A stretch of 59,190 nt of DNA from the NCBI RefSeq assembly GCF_014645815.1, contig NZ_BMML01000042.1, positions 1 to 59,190 on the forward strand, read 5' to 3'. A program made the translations under genes and the position numbers. This stretch comes from Streptomyces fuscichromogenes. Its GTDB lineage: Bacteria > Actinomycetota > Actinomycetes > Streptomycetales > Streptomycetaceae. The notes below the pieces were generated by a model. The model saw only the letters and a list, made by a program, of their open reading frames with translations, did no database searches and was not told where the DNA came from. Shown here one piece after another: positions 49,335-57,320 of this stretch (within the stretch, counting starts at the first letter, position 1; every line of letters starts with the position of its first letter).

Positions 49335-50684
49335 GTGTTCAAACCTATCACCGGAGCCGCGGCCGTCACGGCCGCCGGCGTCCTGCTGCTGGCAGGCTGC
49401 ACCTCCACCGGCCCCGCCTCCTCCCAGCCCGACACCGCCATCACCCCCGGCGCCTCGCACGCCGCCACCACGGTCACCGTCTGGACGTTCAACCATCTCC
49501 CCAACGAGGTGGCCGCGTTCAAGGAGACCCTGAACCGGCTGCACAGCAAGTACCCGTGGCTGACCGTCAAGTTCGTGCCCAACAAGGACGACGCCGCCTA
49601 CGCCAAGGCGGTCGCCGCGGGCGACCCGCCCGACGTCTTCGTCAGCTCGGTGCCGGACAACGTGGCCAAGTTCTGTTACAACGGCACGGTCGCCGACGTC
49701 GGCCCCTACCTGACCTCGGCCAGGATCGACGCGGCGAAGACCTTCCCGGCCGCGACCCTCGCCTACACCCGCTACCAGGGCAAGCAGTGCGCGCTGCCCC
49801 TGCTGACCGACGCCTTCGCGCTGTACTACAACAAGCAGATGTTCAAGGCGGCCGGCATCACCGAACCGCCGAGGACGCTCGCCGAACTGACCGCCGACGC
49901 GAAGAAACTGACGGTCAAGAACTCCGACGGCTCCATCAAGACGTACGGCTTCGTGCCGCGTTCGGACTACGACGTCAACCGGTACCTCTACACCGGCGCG
50001 CACAGCGGTACCGAGTTCTACGGCAAGGACGGCAGGACCACCTTCGCGTCCGACGCCAAGTGGCAGCAGCTGCTGAAGTGGGACCAGGGCCTGATCGACT
50101 ACTACGGGTCGGCCAATGTCCAGAAGTTCGTGGGCCGTTACCAGCCGCACGCGGACGACGCCGGCAACCCGCTGCTGACCGGTGCCGCCGCCATGGAGTT
50201 CGACGGCGAGTGGCACGTCGGTGAAATAGCCACCGAGAAGAAGGACTTCGACTACGGCGTGGTGCCGATGCCGGTCCTGGACGGATCGTCGGGCACCTAC
50301 GGCGCGGGCAGCACGCTCGGCACCGTCGCCTATCTGTCGGCGGGCTCCCAGCACAAGCAGGAGGCGTTCTTCGCGCTCCAGCAGCTCACCACCGACACCA
50401 CGTTCCTCAACACCCTGGCCGACACGGTCTACAACGTCCCCTCCACGTTCGCCGCGCTCAAGGCCTGGGACCAGCGGGACGACCCGCACTGGAAGCCGTT
50501 CGTCGACGTCTTCGAGAACAAGAACTCCACCTACAAGACGCTCACCCCGGCCGGCATCGAGGACATGGACACCTGGCGGGCCTTCCTGCTCGACTACGAG
50601 CAGGGCAAGGTGACGGACGTCGCGAGCGGTCTCGCGGGGGTCGGCAAGAAGATCGACGACCTCAACTCCGAGAGCGGGCAGTAG
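49335..50684 (+). CDS. Sugar ABC transporter substrate-binding lipoprotein
   Basis: A 449-residue family-1 solute-binding protein with a Sec-type lipoprotein signal: VFKPITGAAAVTAAGVLLLA then GC at the lipobox (LLAGC). A Thr/Ser/Pro-rich linker precedes the mature domain (VTVWTFNHLPNEVAAFKETL). GTG 49335 is supported by AGGAAGGA at 49321-49328. First structural gene of the second sugar operon; the two permeases follow within three bases and by overlap. The ligand is likely a beta-linked disaccharide or aminosugar given the GH4 enzyme and kinase downstream. Confidence 0.9.
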   Translation: MFKPITGAAAVTAAGVLLLAGCTSTGPASSQPDTAITPGASHAATTVTVWTFNHLPNEVAAFKETLNRLHSKYPWLTVKFVPNKDDAAYAKAVAAGDPPDVFVSSVPDNVAKFCYNGTVADVGPYLTSARIDAAKTFPAATLAYTRYQGKQCALPLLTDAFALYYNKQMFKAAGITEPPRTLAELTADAKKLTVKNSDGSIKTYGFVPRSDYDVNRYLYTGAHSGTEFYGKDGRTTFASDAKWQQLLKWDQGLIDYYGSANVQKFVGRYQPHADDAGNPLLTGAAAMEFDGEWHVGEIATEKKDFDYGVVPMPVLDGSSGTYGAGSTLGTVAYLSAGSQHKQEAFFALQQLTTDTTFLNTLADTVYNVPSTFAALKAWDQRDDPHWKPFVDVFENKNSTYKTLTPAGIEDMDTWRAFLLDYEQGKVTDVASGLAGVGKKIDDLNSESGQ

Positions 50685-50686
50685 TC

Positions 50687-51685
50687 ATGACGACCGTCCT
50701 CGCCCCCGTCGGCGAGGCCCCGGGCTCGGCGCGCACGCGCCCTGCCCGGGGCGGGCGCCGCCGCCCGAGCCGGGCCCGCTGGTGGGTCGTGCTGGCCTTC
50801 CTGTCCCCGTTCGCCGTCGGGTTCTGCGTCTTCGTGCTCTACCCGGTGGCGGCGACGCTCTACTACTCGCTCACCGACTTCCAGGCCGGCTCCTACCGTC
50901 CGGTGCAGTTCGTCGGGCTGCGCAACTACCGCGCCCTGTTCGAACAGTCCGACACCTTCTGGGTGTCCGTGCGCAACACCCTGTGGATGGTCGTCGTCAT
51001 GGTGCCGCTGCGCACCGCCTGGGCCATGTTCACCGCCTGGGTGATCATCCGGGTCAGGCGCGGCCGGGCCGTGTACCGTACGCTGTTCTTCCTGCCGTCG
51101 ATGGTGCCGGTGGTGGCCGCGGCCCTGTCGTTCATCGTGCTGCTCAACCCGGTCGGCCCGCTGAACCGGCTGCTGGGTCTCGTCGGCGTCGACGGTCCGG
51201 GCTGGTTCGCGGACCCCGCCTGGTCCAAGCCCAGCCTGGTCCTGATGGCGCTGTGGGCGAGCGGCAACGTGATGGTCATCTTCTCCGCCGCCATGCTCGA
51301 CGTGCCCCGCGAGCTGTACGAGGCGGCCGAACTCGACGGCGCGGGCACGCTGCAGAAGTTCCGCAGTGTGACGCTTCCGGCGATCTCCCCGGTGATCTTC
51401 TTCGCGCTGCTCACCGGGATGATCTACACGTTCCAGTACTTCACGGAGGCGTTCGTCGCCTCCAGCTCCGCGAACGCCACCTCCTCCAGCAACGACCTGA
51501 TCGGCTACCCCGCCAACTCGCTGCTGTTCTACTCGACCGAGCTGTACCGGCAGGGTTTCGGCTACTTCAAGACCGGCTACGCCTCGGCGATGGCCTGGCT
51601 GCTGTTCCTCGTCATCTTCGCGGCGACCGTGGTGTTCATCCGCGCCTCCCGCCGTTTCGTGCACTACTCGGGCGGTGGCCGGTGA
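50687..51685 (+). CDS. Sugar ABC transporter permease, MalF type
   Basis: A 332-residue permease with a Pro/Arg-rich N-terminal tail, six membrane segments and the EAA loop in YEAAELDGAGTLQKFRSVTL (about residues 212-231). It begins two bases after the binding-protein stop. It pairs with the next permease and needs an ATPase encoded elsewhere. Confidence 0.9.
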   Translation: MTTVLAPVGEAPGSARTRPARGGRRRPSRARWWVVLAFLSPFAVGFCVFVLYPVAATLYYSLTDFQAGSYRPVQFVGLRNYRALFEQSDTFWVSVRNTLWMVVVMVPLRTAWAMFTAWVIIRVRRGRAVYRTLFFLPSMVPVVAAALSFIVLLNPVGPLNRLLGLVGVDGPGWFADPAWSKPSLVLMALWASGNVMVIFSAAMLDVPRELYEAAELDGAGTLQKFRSVTLPAISPVIFFALLTGMIYTFQYFTEAFVASSSANATSSSNDLIGYPANSLLFYSTELYRQGFGYFKTGYASAMAWLLFLVIFAATVVFIRASRRFVHYSGGGR

Positions 51686-52539
51686 GCACTGTTCAGCTGA
51701 CGAAACCGCGGGCCGGGCGGCGCGCGCTGTACGTGCTCGCCGAGCACGCGCCCGCCGTCGCCGTGGCGCTGTGCTTCCTGCTGCCGCTGACGATCGGCGT
51801 CCTCACCGCCTTCATGACCCAGCACCAGGCAGGCACCGGCTCGCTGTGGCCCTCGCCCTGGGAGTTCGGCAACTTCGGCGAGGTCTTCAGGGCCATGCCG
51901 TTCGGCCGTGACCTGCTCAACACCATGCTGTACGCCGGGCTGTCCACGATCGGTGTCGTCGTCTCCTCGGTGCCGGTGGCCTACGCGCTGGCGCGGCTGA
52001 AGTGGCGCGGCCGGGAGGCGGTCTTCCTGGTCGTCCTCGCCGCGATGATGATCCCGGCCCAGGTCACCAGCCTGCCGCTGTACGTCATGTACGCGCACGC
52101 CGGCTGGGTGGGCACGCTGAAGCCGCTCATCGTGCCGTCCTTCTTCGGGGACGCGTTCAGCATCTTCCTGCTGCGCCAGTTCTTCCTCACCATCCCGGAG
52201 GAGTTCACCGAGGCGGCCCGGGTGGACGGCGCGGGCGAACTGCGCATCCTGTGGCGGGTGCTGATCCCGATGGCCCGCCCGGCGATCGCCGCCGTGGGCC
52301 TGTTCGCCTTCCTCTACGCGTGGAACGACTTCTACAACCCGCTGCTCTACACCGGCAACAGCGACACCGGCCAGACCCTCGCGGTCGCCCTCAGCCAGCT
52401 CGCCAAGAACGGCCACCAGAACGCCTACCAGCTCCAGATGGCGGCCTCGCTGATGTTCCTGCTGCCCGTCCTGGTGCTGTTCTTCCTGGCGCAGAAGGTC
52501 TTCGTCGAAGGCATCGCGCTCACCGGCGTCAAGGGCTAG
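51682..52539 (+). CDS. Sugar ABC transporter permease, MalG type
   Basis: A 285-residue permease whose GTG overlaps the previous stop (GTGA at 51682-51685). Six membrane segments, EAA loop in TEAARVDGAGELRILWRVL (about residues 175-193), and the MalG-type end FVEGIALTGVKG. The frame is open upstream but only as shadow of the first permease. Confidence 0.9.
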   Translation: MSTVQLTKPRAGRRALYVLAEHAPAVAVALCFLLPLTIGVLTAFMTQHQAGTGSLWPSPWEFGNFGEVFRAMPFGRDLLNTMLYAGLSTIGVVVSSVPVAYALARLKWRGREAVFLVVLAAMMIPAQVTSLPLYVMYAHAGWVGTLKPLIVPSFFGDAFSIFLLRQFFLTIPEEFTEAARVDGAGELRILWRVLIPMARPAIAAVGLFAFLYAWNDFYNPLLYTGNSDTGQTLAVALSQLAKNGHQNAYQLQMAASLMFLLPVLVLFFLAQKVFVEGIALTGVKG

Positions 52540-52582
52540 ACCGCCCGCAGGGTCCGAACCCGCATCTCTCATGGGAGCACGA

Positions 52583-53866
52583 GTGAAGATCACCGTTGTC
52601 GGCGGTGGCAGTACCTACACACCCGAACTGATCGAGGGCTTCGCCCGGCGCGCGGATCTGCTGCCGGCCGGCGAACTCGTCCTGCACGACATCGACGCGG
52701 AGCGTCTCTCCGTCATCGGCGGCCTGGCCCGCCGGATCCTTTCCCGGCACGGCTTCCCGGGCCGGCTGACCGTCACGACCGACCTGGCACAGGCGGTGGA
52801 CGGCGCCGACGCGGTCCTCGTCCAGCTGCGCGTGGGCGGCCAGGCCGCCCGGCTGGTCGACGAGACCCTGCCGAACCGGTTCGGCCTGCTCGGCCAGGAG
52901 ACGACCGGTCCGGGCGGCTTCGCCAAGGCCCTGCGCACGGTCCCGGTGGTCCTCGGCATCGCCGAGGAGGTACGGCGCCGGGCCCGGCCCGGCGCCTGGA
53001 TCGTCGACTTCACCAACCCGGTCGGCATCGTCACCCGCGCCCTGCTGGACGCCGGCCACCGGGCGGTCGGACTGTGCAACGTGGCGATCAAGTTCCAGCG
53101 GCAGCTGGCCGCGCGCCTCGGCACCGACCCCGGCCGGGTCCGCCTCGGCCACGCCGGCCTCAACCACCTCTCCTGGATCCGCTCGGTCTGCGTGGACGGC
53201 GTGGACCGGCTGCCGGAACTCCTGACCGGTGACGCCCTCGACGGCCTCGCCGCCGAACTCCGCATCCCCGCCGGGGCGTTGCGCGACCTCGGCGCGATCC
53301 CCTCGTACTACCTCCACTACTTCTACTGCACCCGGCAGGAGCTCCGCGCCCAGCAGGAGGGACCGCACCGGGCCGAGCAGGTTCTCGCCATCGAACGGGA
53401 GTTGCTCGACCTGTACGCGGACCCCGCGCTGGACCGCAAGCCGGAGCTGCTCGAACGGCGCGGCGGGGCGTACTACAGCGAGGCGGCGGCCGCCCTGGTC
53501 ACCAGTCTGCTCACCGGCGACGGCGCCCACCACTATGTCAACGTCCGCAACGACGGCGTGCTGGCCGGCCTCCCGGACGAGGCCGTGGTCGAGGTGGCCG
53601 CCGACGTCGACACCGGCGGCCCGCGCCCCGTGCCCGTGCCGCCGTTGCCGCCCGAGATGCTGGGCCTGGTCCAGGCGGTCACGGCGTACGAGACCCTGGC
53701 CGTCGAGGCGGCGCTGACCGGCGACCGTACGGTGGCCCGGCGTGCCCTCGTCGCCAACCCGCTGGTCCGCGAATGGGAGACGGCGGACGCCCTGCTCGAC
53801 GCGCTGCTCGCGGCCAACCGCCGGTACCTGCCGCGGTTCTTCGCCGACGAGGCCGTCGATGCCTGA
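52583..53866 (+). CDS. GH4 phospho-glycosidase (6-phospho-beta-glucosidase-like)
   Basis: A 427-residue NAD- and metal-dependent glycosidase of family GH4. The N-terminal Rossmann start is VKITVVGGGSTYTPELIEGF; VDFTNPVGIVTRAL follows. The metal ligand Cys is in GLCNVAIKFQ (about 169) and His in LGHAGLNHLSW (about 190). A Tyr-rich segment PSYYLHYFYC may supply the base. GTG 52583 is preferred to ATG 52571 because GGGAG lies between them. GH4 enzymes of this branch act on 6-phosphorylated disaccharides, yet uptake here is by ABC transport, so the adjacent kinase may make the phosphorylated substrate. Confidence 0.88.
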   Translation: MKITVVGGGSTYTPELIEGFARRADLLPAGELVLHDIDAERLSVIGGLARRILSRHGFPGRLTVTTDLAQAVDGADAVLVQLRVGGQAARLVDETLPNRFGLLGQETTGPGGFAKALRTVPVVLGIAEEVRRRARPGAWIVDFTNPVGIVTRALLDAGHRAVGLCNVAIKFQRQLAARLGTDPGRVRLGHAGLNHLSWIRSVCVDGVDRLPELLTGDALDGLAAELRIPAGALRDLGAIPSYYLHYFYCTRQELRAQQEGPHRAEQVLAIERELLDLYADPALDRKPELLERRGGAYYSEAAAALVTSLLTGDGAHHYVNVRNDGVLAGLPDEAVVEVAADVDTGGPRPVPVPPLPPEMLGLVQAVTAYETLAVEAALTGDRTVARRALVANPLVREWETADALLDALLAANRRYLPRFFADEAVDA

Positions 53867-54860
53867 CCTCGTGGTGGGCGTCGACGGGGGGAACTCCAAG
53901 ACCGACCTCGTCCTCGCGGACACCGAGGGGCGGCTGCTGTCCTGGGTACGCGGCGCGGGTACCCGCCCGCACACCGAGGGCATGGAGACCACCACCGAAC
54001 GGCTCGCCCGGCTCGGCCGGTTCGCGCTGGCCGAGGCGGGCCTGCCTCAGACGGCCCCGGTCTCGGCCGGCGCGTACTTCCTCGCCAACGTCGACCAGCG
54101 GGCCCAGGAGCGGCTGGCCCTGCGGCAGCTGACCGAGCTGGGGGTGGCCGGACGGACCGTCGTACGCAACGACACCCTGGCGGTCCTGCGGGCCGGGGCA
54201 CCGGGCGGCTGGGGGGTGGCGGTGGTGTCCGGCGCCGGCATCAACGCCGCGGCCGTCCATCCCGGGGGCCGCTCGGCCCGCTTCCTCTCCCTCGGCGACA
54301 TCACCGGGGACTGGGGCGGCGGCCTGGCGGTGGCGCGGGCCGGTCTGGGCGCCGCGGTCCGCGCGGGTGACGGACGGGGACGGACCACCCGGCTGCGCCG
54401 GGACCTGCCGGTCCACTTCGGCCTGGGCAGCGTGGAGGCCGTCGCGCTCGCGGTCGGCGCCGGGGAGATCCCGGTGACCGCCCTGCACGGTCTGGCACCG
54501 CTGGTGTTCGCCGCCGCCGAGGACGGGGACGCGGTGGCGCGGGACATCGTGGAACGCCTGGGCGACGAGATCGTCGCCATGGTGACCGCGCTGCTCCGCC
54601 GGCTGCGGCTGCTGCGCACCCCGACGCCGGTGGTCCTGGGCGGCGGCACCCTGCAGAACGACCATCTGCTGCTGCGCGACCACATCGCGGCCCGGCTCGC
54701 CACCGAGGCACCGCTGGCCCGGCCCCGTGTCCTGGACGTGCCGCCGGTCGCGGGCGCGGCGGCGGAGGCCCTGGTCACCGCGGCCGCCCCGGCCGACGCC
54801 CGACGACGCCTCCGCGAGGCGATCGGCGCCCGGAAACCACCGGACGCGGTTGCCGACTGA
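53859..54860 (+). CDS. BadF/BadG-type kinase, N-acetylglucosamine kinase-like
   Basis: A 333-residue actin-fold ATPase: VVGVDGGNSKTDLVLADTEG (phosphate-1 loop), VRNDTLAVLRAG, VSGAGINAAAV, LGDITGDWGGGLAVARAGLG and VVLGGGTLQNDH. The family includes eukaryote-like GlcNAc kinases and bacterial aminosugar kinases. Its ATG overlaps the GH4 gene by 8 bp. It could phosphorylate the imported disaccharide or the free sugar released by GH4; the sequence alone does not say which. Confidence 0.85.
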   Translation: MPDLVVGVDGGNSKTDLVLADTEGRLLSWVRGAGTRPHTEGMETTTERLARLGRFALAEAGLPQTAPVSAGAYFLANVDQRAQERLALRQLTELGVAGRTVVRNDTLAVLRAGAPGGWGVAVVSGAGINAAAVHPGGRSARFLSLGDITGDWGGGLAVARAGLGAAVRAGDGRGRTTRLRRDLPVHFGLGSVEAVALAVGAGEIPVTALHGLAPLVFAAAEDGDAVARDIVERLGDEIVAMVTALLRRLRLLRTPTPVVLGGGTLQNDHLLLRDHIAARLATEAPLARPRVLDVPPVAGAAAEALVTAAAPADARRRLREAIGARKPPDAVAD

Positions 54861-54968
54861 GTCCGCCCGGCCGCCGCCCCTCCCCGGCCGGCCGCGCCTC
54901 CTGCCCATCGGCGCCTCCACCCCCACGTGCACCCCTTCCGAGCGACCGGCCACCCCGTGGGGTACTCG

Positions 54969-54989
54969 GTACGGTACGACGTACCGTAC
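54969..54989. promoter_or_regulatory. TetR operator dyad abutting the regulator start
   Basis: GTACGGTAC (54969-54977) and GTACCGTAC (54981-54989) are perfect 9-bp arms with a GAC spacer, ending one base before ATG 54991. Placement directly on the start suggests a short or absent leader and tight autorepression. Confidence 0.75.
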
Positions 54990-54990
54990 G

Positions 54991-55692
54991 ATGGCTCGCA
55001 TGCCCCGCCGCTCCGACTCCCTCGATCGCGCGACTCCGGAACGCATCGCCGAGACCGCCCTCCTCCTGCTCGACGAGGGCGGCCCCCAGGCGCTCACGTT
55101 CCGCGAGCTGGCCGCGAAGCTCGGTATCGCCGTGGCGTCCCTCCAGCGCCGTTGTACGGACCTGGCGGGACTCCTCGACCTGTGTCTCGACCACCTCGCC
55201 ACCCGACTGCCCGCACCGGCGCCGGACACCGACTGGGCGACCGCGTCCGAGGAACGCTTCACCGCTCTGTACCGGCTGCTCGCCGCCCACCCGAGTCTGG
55301 TGACCCTGCGCGGAGCGCGCCCCTGGATGGGGCCCAACCTCCTCGCCCGCCTCGTGGAGCCGCAGCTCGCCGACAGCCTCCGGGCCGGGATGACACCCGA
55401 GGAGGCGATCGCCTCCTACCGGCGGATGTACCTGCTCACTCTGGGCAGCGCGGGCTTCGTCGACCACCGCGACCCGAAGGCGGCCCGGGCGGCGACCCGC
55501 AGGGCGCTCGCCGCGCTCGACCCGGAGGAGTTTCCGGTCCTCACCGCTCACCTGGCGGTGATCGTGCCGGCGGTCGCCGAGCACGAGATCTACCACGGCG
55601 CCCTGCGCCAACTGATCGCCGCGGCCACCCCCACCGCATCGCCCGGCCTGCCCGCATCCGGCGTCACAGACCACGAAGGACCCAGATCATGA
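54991..55692 (+). CDS. TetR family transcriptional regulator
   Basis: A 233-residue regulator with an N-terminal helix-turn-helix (about residues 15-60: RIAETALLLLDEGGPQALTF, then LAAKLGIAVASLQRRC) and a TetR C-terminal ligand domain (WTELT-free, with ALYRLLAAHPSLVTLRGA). A second ATG at 55000 would remove three residues. No ribosome site is visible, so the mRNA may be leaderless. Its stop overlaps the next gene (ATGA), so regulator and aldolase-like enzyme form one operon under the dyad at 54969. Confidence 0.86.
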   Translation: MARMPRRSDSLDRATPERIAETALLLLDEGGPQALTFRELAAKLGIAVASLQRRCTDLAGLLDLCLDHLATRLPAPAPDTDWATASEERFTALYRLLAAHPSLVTLRGARPWMGPNLLARLVEPQLADSLRAGMTPEEAIASYRRMYLLTLGSAGFVDHRDPKAARAATRRALAALDPEEFPVLTAHLAVIVPAVAEHEIYHGALRQLIAAATPTASPGLPASGVTDHEGPRS

Positions 55693-56741
55693 TGTCCACG
55701 GCTCCGACAGCACGCGTCTTCAGCAGCGACAACACCGCCGGCACCTCTGCGGAGATCCTCGATGCCCTGGCCCGCGAAGCCACCGGCCAGGCCCTGCCCT
55801 ACGGGGCGGACGACACCACAGCCACGGTCCGGCGCCGTCTGAGCGACGTCTTCGAGCGTGAAGTGGACGTCCTGCTGGTGTCCACCGGGTCCGCCGCGAA
55901 CGCGCTGGGCCTGGCCGCGCTGACGCCGCCCTGGGGCAGCGTGCTCTGCCACCGCGACAGCCACATCAACAACGACGAGTGCGGGGCGCCCGAGTTCTAC
56001 ACCGCGGGCGCCAAGCTCGTCCCGCTCGGCGGCGACGACGCCAAGATCGACCCGGACGAGCTGCGGGCGGCCGCACGGCACAAGGCCGGGGACGTGCACA
56101 GCGTGGAGCCCTCGGTGGTGAGCATCACCCAGTGCACGGAAACCGGGGCCGTCTACACCCTCGACGAACTCCGTACCCTCGGTTCGGTCGCCGAGGAGGC
56201 GGGGCTGCGCACGCACATGGACGGCGCCCGGTTCGCCGGCGCCATCGCCTCGCTGGACTGTGCGCCGGCGGAGCTGACCTGGCGGGCGGGCGTCGACGTG
56301 CTGTCCTTCGGCGCCACGAAGAACGGCACGATGACCGCGGACGCGATCGTCGTCTTCGACCGCTCCCTCACCCCGGAACTGGCCTTCCGCGCAAAGCGCG
56401 CCGGTCAGCTCGCGTCCAAGATGCGCTTCCAAGCCGCCCAGTTCGACGCCTACCTCGCCGACGGCCTGTGGCTGCGCAACGCACGCCACGCCAACGCCAT
56501 GGCCGCCCGCCTCCAGGAGGGCCTGAAGGCGATACCCGAGGTCCGGTTGCTCGGTACCGCAGACGCCAACATCGTCTTCTGCCGCCTGCCCCAGCAGATC
56601 ACCGAGGGGCTCCTGTCCGACGGCTACGCCTTCTACCACGACCGCTGGGAACCGGGTGTGGCCCGGTTCGTCACCTCGTTCACCACCGCTCCCCAGGACA
56701 TCGACCACCTCCTGAGGGCGGTCCGCCAGCACGCCGCCTGA
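55689..56741 (+). CDS. Threonine aldolase-like PLP enzyme
   Basis: A 350-residue fold-type I PLP enzyme of the beta-eliminating lyase/threonine aldolase family. Visible motifs are VFSSDNTAGTSAEIL at the start, STGSAANALGLAAL, the cofactor-binding HMDGARFAGAIASL and the Schiff-base Lys in LSFGATKNGTMTAD (about residue 211). It would cleave threonine or a beta-hydroxy amino acid to glycine and an aldehyde. Translationally coupled to the TetR gene; a second ATG at 55692 is an alternative start. Confidence 0.9.
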   Translation: MMSTAPTARVFSSDNTAGTSAEILDALAREATGQALPYGADDTTATVRRRLSDVFEREVDVLLVSTGSAANALGLAALTPPWGSVLCHRDSHINNDECGAPEFYTAGAKLVPLGGDDAKIDPDELRAAARHKAGDVHSVEPSVVSITQCTETGAVYTLDELRTLGSVAEEAGLRTHMDGARFAGAIASLDCAPAELTWRAGVDVLSFGATKNGTMTADAIVVFDRSLTPELAFRAKRAGQLASKMRFQAAQFDAYLADGLWLRNARHANAMAARLQEGLKAIPEVRLLGTADANIVFCRLPQQITEGLLSDGYAFYHDRWEPGVARFVTSFTTAPQDIDHLLRAVRQHAA

Positions 56742-56771
56742 CGGAGCGCCCGACCGGCGGATGCGCGCCGG

Positions 56772-56788
56772 GTACCCCCTAGGGGTAC
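56772..56788. promoter_or_regulatory. CsoR-type copper operator
   Basis: GTACCCC-CTA-GGGGTAC is a perfect 7-bp dyad around CTA. It matches the TACCC/GGGTA pattern bound by copper-sensing CsoR repressors in actinomycetes. It lies 38 bp before the small membrane protein and upstream of the multicopper oxidase, so copper-induced expression of both is expected. Confidence 0.75.
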
Positions 56789-56825
56789 GATGGTGATCCT
56801 TCTGTCACGGCCGCAGGTGGAGCAC

Positions 56826-57245
56826 ATGACGATTCGGGCAGCTCGCGGCGGCACAGCCGTCCGCTGGGCGTACGGGGTGTTCCTCACCCTGTGCGTCGCG
56901 CTGGCCGTACTCGTCCACCACGAGACGCCCGCGACGGACGTCTCCGCCATGCCGGGCGCGGTTCACACCCCGTCCGTGAGGTCCGACAGGGCGGCGCCGT
57001 CCGGCGCGGGCGTCTCTCCCCTGCACGACATCGGCGACGCCACCTGCGCCTGTGCCTGCGTCATGCCCGGCTCGCAGCACTGCGGCGCCGCGAGCGTCGA
57101 GTCCGTGCGACTTGCCGCACCCGGCCCGGTGGCGTTCGATCCGCTGGCGCGGCTGCGGCCGTCCGTGGCCGGGCGGGTACCCGGTGCCACCGCGATCGGC
57201 CGCGCCCCACCCGACCTGAGTGTCCTCTCCCAACTGCGCATCTAG
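56826..57245 (+). CDS. Small membrane or secreted protein of the copper locus
   Basis: A 139-residue protein with one N-terminal hydrophobic helix (AVRWAYGVFLTLCVALAVLV, about 12-31) followed by His-His, then an extracytoplasmic part with a Cys/His cluster: DATCACACVMPGSQHCG (about 75-91). The four cysteines, Met and His suggest metal binding. I do not recognise the family. AGGTGGAG precedes ATG 56826. It is 75 bp upstream of the oxidase gene and shares the CsoR-type box, so a copper-delivery or buffering role is a fair inference. Confidence 0.65.
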   Translation: MTIRAARGGTAVRWAYGVFLTLCVALAVLVHHETPATDVSAMPGAVHTPSVRSDRAAPSGAGVSPLHDIGDATCACACVMPGSQHCGAASVESVRLAAPGPVAFDPLARLRPSVAGRVPGATAIGRAPPDLSVLSQLRI

Positions 57246-57320
57246 GCCGCACCGGACGGCGTGCAAGGTGCCGTCCTTCCGCGACCGCATCGGCAGTTTC
57301 GAAACAGAGGACACAACCAG

